64,000 nt of DNA from contig NZ_CP013979.1 in NCBI RefSeq assembly GCF_001660485.1, positions 496,001 to 560,000 of the forward strand, in the 5' to 3' direction. Source of the stretch: Agromyces aureus. Its GTDB lineage: Bacteria; Actinomycetota; Actinomycetes; Actinomycetales; Microbacteriaceae. Both the position numbers and the translations under genes were made by a program. The notes under the pieces are model-generated. The model worked only from the letters and a program-made list of their open reading frames with translations. It ran no database searches and had not been told where the DNA came from. This document shows positions 63,040-64,000 of the stretch, in pieces. The number at the start of each line of letters is the position of its first letter. Position 1 is the stretch's first letter.

Positions 63040-64000
63040 CTAGAAACTGTCCTCGCTAGGTCGCCAGCCTCCCGCGTACTGCTCAGCCAGCTGAACTAGC
63101 TCGGTATCCCCATCAACCGCCTTCAACAGCTCGATGGCAGTCACGAGCGCGCTTTCGTCCCCGAAGATCTGAACTAGTGCCCCCCACCACAGCCGCCCTT
63201 CTTCGTGAACTGCTCGTGAGTCCCCCGATTGCCGCCTGGCCGTTGTCTTCGCTGAGAACAAGAGCGCCCTGACCTCAGTCGGGTCCACGAACTGGGGGGC
63301 CGTGTACTCGGTCGCAAGGCTCTCGGCAACGAGCCAGTGAACGCGTGCGAGATTCCACTCTGCCTGCGGTGCCGCTGAGTGGGGCGACTCGCGAATCTGT
63401 TGGATTAGCGTCTCTTCAAGTTCTGTGGCGACCTGCTCAGGCACGAGCCTGTGTCCGCTACCTTCTCGGTATCCCACCGTGCGGATGAGGTCCTCTCGCG
63501 CGGAGTATGTAATTAGGTCGGGCAGGATCGTGCGGACTGCCTGCTCGCGATCGACTGGGTCGTCGATGCGACTCAGCAACCGCAGCACCACTCGTCCAAC
63601 AACGATGTCGGGGCGCATTGGGTCGAAGAATGCCCTCGGGCGGTCGGGGATGAGATGGATGCGGTTCAACAGCGTGACGCATGCTGGCACGACGGCATCC
63701 GATGGGTACTCATCCTGATACGCCTCGAGTCCCGAGATTGCGTCCTCGAGCTCATCGATTGGGAGAGAGTCGAGGAATGCTCCGAGGGCGGTTGCGTCGT
63801 TTAAGAGCGTGCTTGCCCGCTCCGCATTCCGGAAGGACCTTAGGTCGCTCGGCGCAGCACGGCTGAAGTACAGGTCGAGGAATGAGATGTGAGCCACGCG
63901 ATGCTCACGCAGCCAGACTGCCTGGGAATTGCGACCGTACTGATTGTTTTCGATGTATCGGCGCGCGGCGGGAAACAATCGCCGAATCAATTGCCGCACA
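63040..64000 (-). CDS. C-terminal part of a probable KAP-family P-loop NTPase
   Basis: About 320 residues are visible; the frame is open to the right edge, so the N-terminus, including any P-loop, lies outside. The visible part starts RQLIRRLFPAARRYIENNQYG and REHRVAHISFLDLYFS, resembling the region following the ATPase core of KAP NTPases (LFP..., then a Tyr/Phe-rich line), and continues as helical repeats. A GTG at 63999 could be a start but is more likely internal. KAP ATPases are often membrane-linked and found in defence loci. Family call is tentative. Confidence 0.5.
   Translation of the reverse strand, partial: VRQLIRRLFPAARRYIENNQYGRNSQAVWLREHRVAHISFLDLYFSRAAPSDLRSFRNAERASTLLNDATALGAFLDSLPIDELEDAISGLEAYQDEYPSDAVVPACVTLLNRIHLIPDRPRAFFDPMRPDIVVGRVVLRLLSRIDDPVDREQAVRTILPDLITYSAREDLIRTVGYREGSGHRLVPEQVATELEETLIQQIRESPHSAAPQAEWNLARVHWLVAESLATEYTAPQFVDPTEVRALLFSAKTTARRQSGDSRAVHEEGRLWWGALVQIFGDESALVTAIELLKAVDGDTELVQLAEQYAGGWRPSEDSF

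Overview
The window is high-GC, densely coded actinobacterial DNA. Gene content (mycothiol-era ArsC enzymes, CsoR, WhiB-free compact operons, a SigK/RskA-type locus) and the very frequent nonamer GCGGCATCC suggest a member of the Microbacteriaceae; the family assignment is inference, not a database result. Most of the window (about 14,010-61,185) looks like ordinary chromosome, bounded by accessory DNA on both sides.

Left segment, 1-13,956: a metal-resistance island. It opens with the end of an MFS transporter and an ArsR repressor, then a rightward arsenic block: flavin monooxygenase, ArsN-like acetyltransferase, an ArsR-ArsC fusion, an aquaporin, two more arsenate reductases and a thioredoxin reductase. 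Next comes a leftward copper operon (copZ, YHS protein, CPH-type copper ATPase, csoR, DUF6153-like, DUF305 lipoprotein), followed by a CmtR-like repressor with a cation diffusion facilitator and a DsbA-like thiol oxidoreductase. The island stops at the 3' part of a tRNA-Met gene (13,957-14,009), as expected for integration into a tRNA; the chromosomal signature nonamer is seen once in these 14 kb and dozens of times in the next 47 kb.

Middle segment, 14,010-61,185: two tandem paralogues of unknown family; a four-gene DUF4397-sortase-sigma factor-anti-sigma operon divergent from a fasciclin protein; a siderophore-interacting protein; an NO/oxygen operon (truncated haemoglobin, flavohaemoglobin) coupled to a DivIVA-like protein; a LacI regulator with araD-araB-araA and an aldose epimerase; a MarR/OhrR-like regulator; pyruvate oxidase; a DeoR/LacI chimeric regulator in front of a six-gene carbohydrate operon (binding protein, two permeases, 2-hydroxyacid dehydrogenase, Tat-exported beta-propeller, ThuA); DNA polymerase IV; TetR with an MmpL-type transporter; a Ni/Co transporter; a divergent DUF2804/tocopherol-cyclase-like pair; a DEAD-box helicase; a glycosyltransferase; a phosphodiesterase; an AbiEi-like gene flanked by related palindromes; a Stealth-type phosphotransferase; and an amino-acid ABC transporter with its own GNAT enzyme.

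Right segment, 61,186-64,000: a tRNA with CAU anticodon is followed by sparsely coded, compositionally different DNA carrying two small membrane-associated proteins and the C-terminal part of a probable KAP-family P-loop NTPase, i.e. the start of a second accessory region.

The most unusual observation is in the arsenic block: the ArsR-ArsC fusion has no cysteine anywhere in its DNA-binding part, so the reductase domain may be the sensor, and two near-identical palindromes mark its likely operators in front of itself and of the second arsC.
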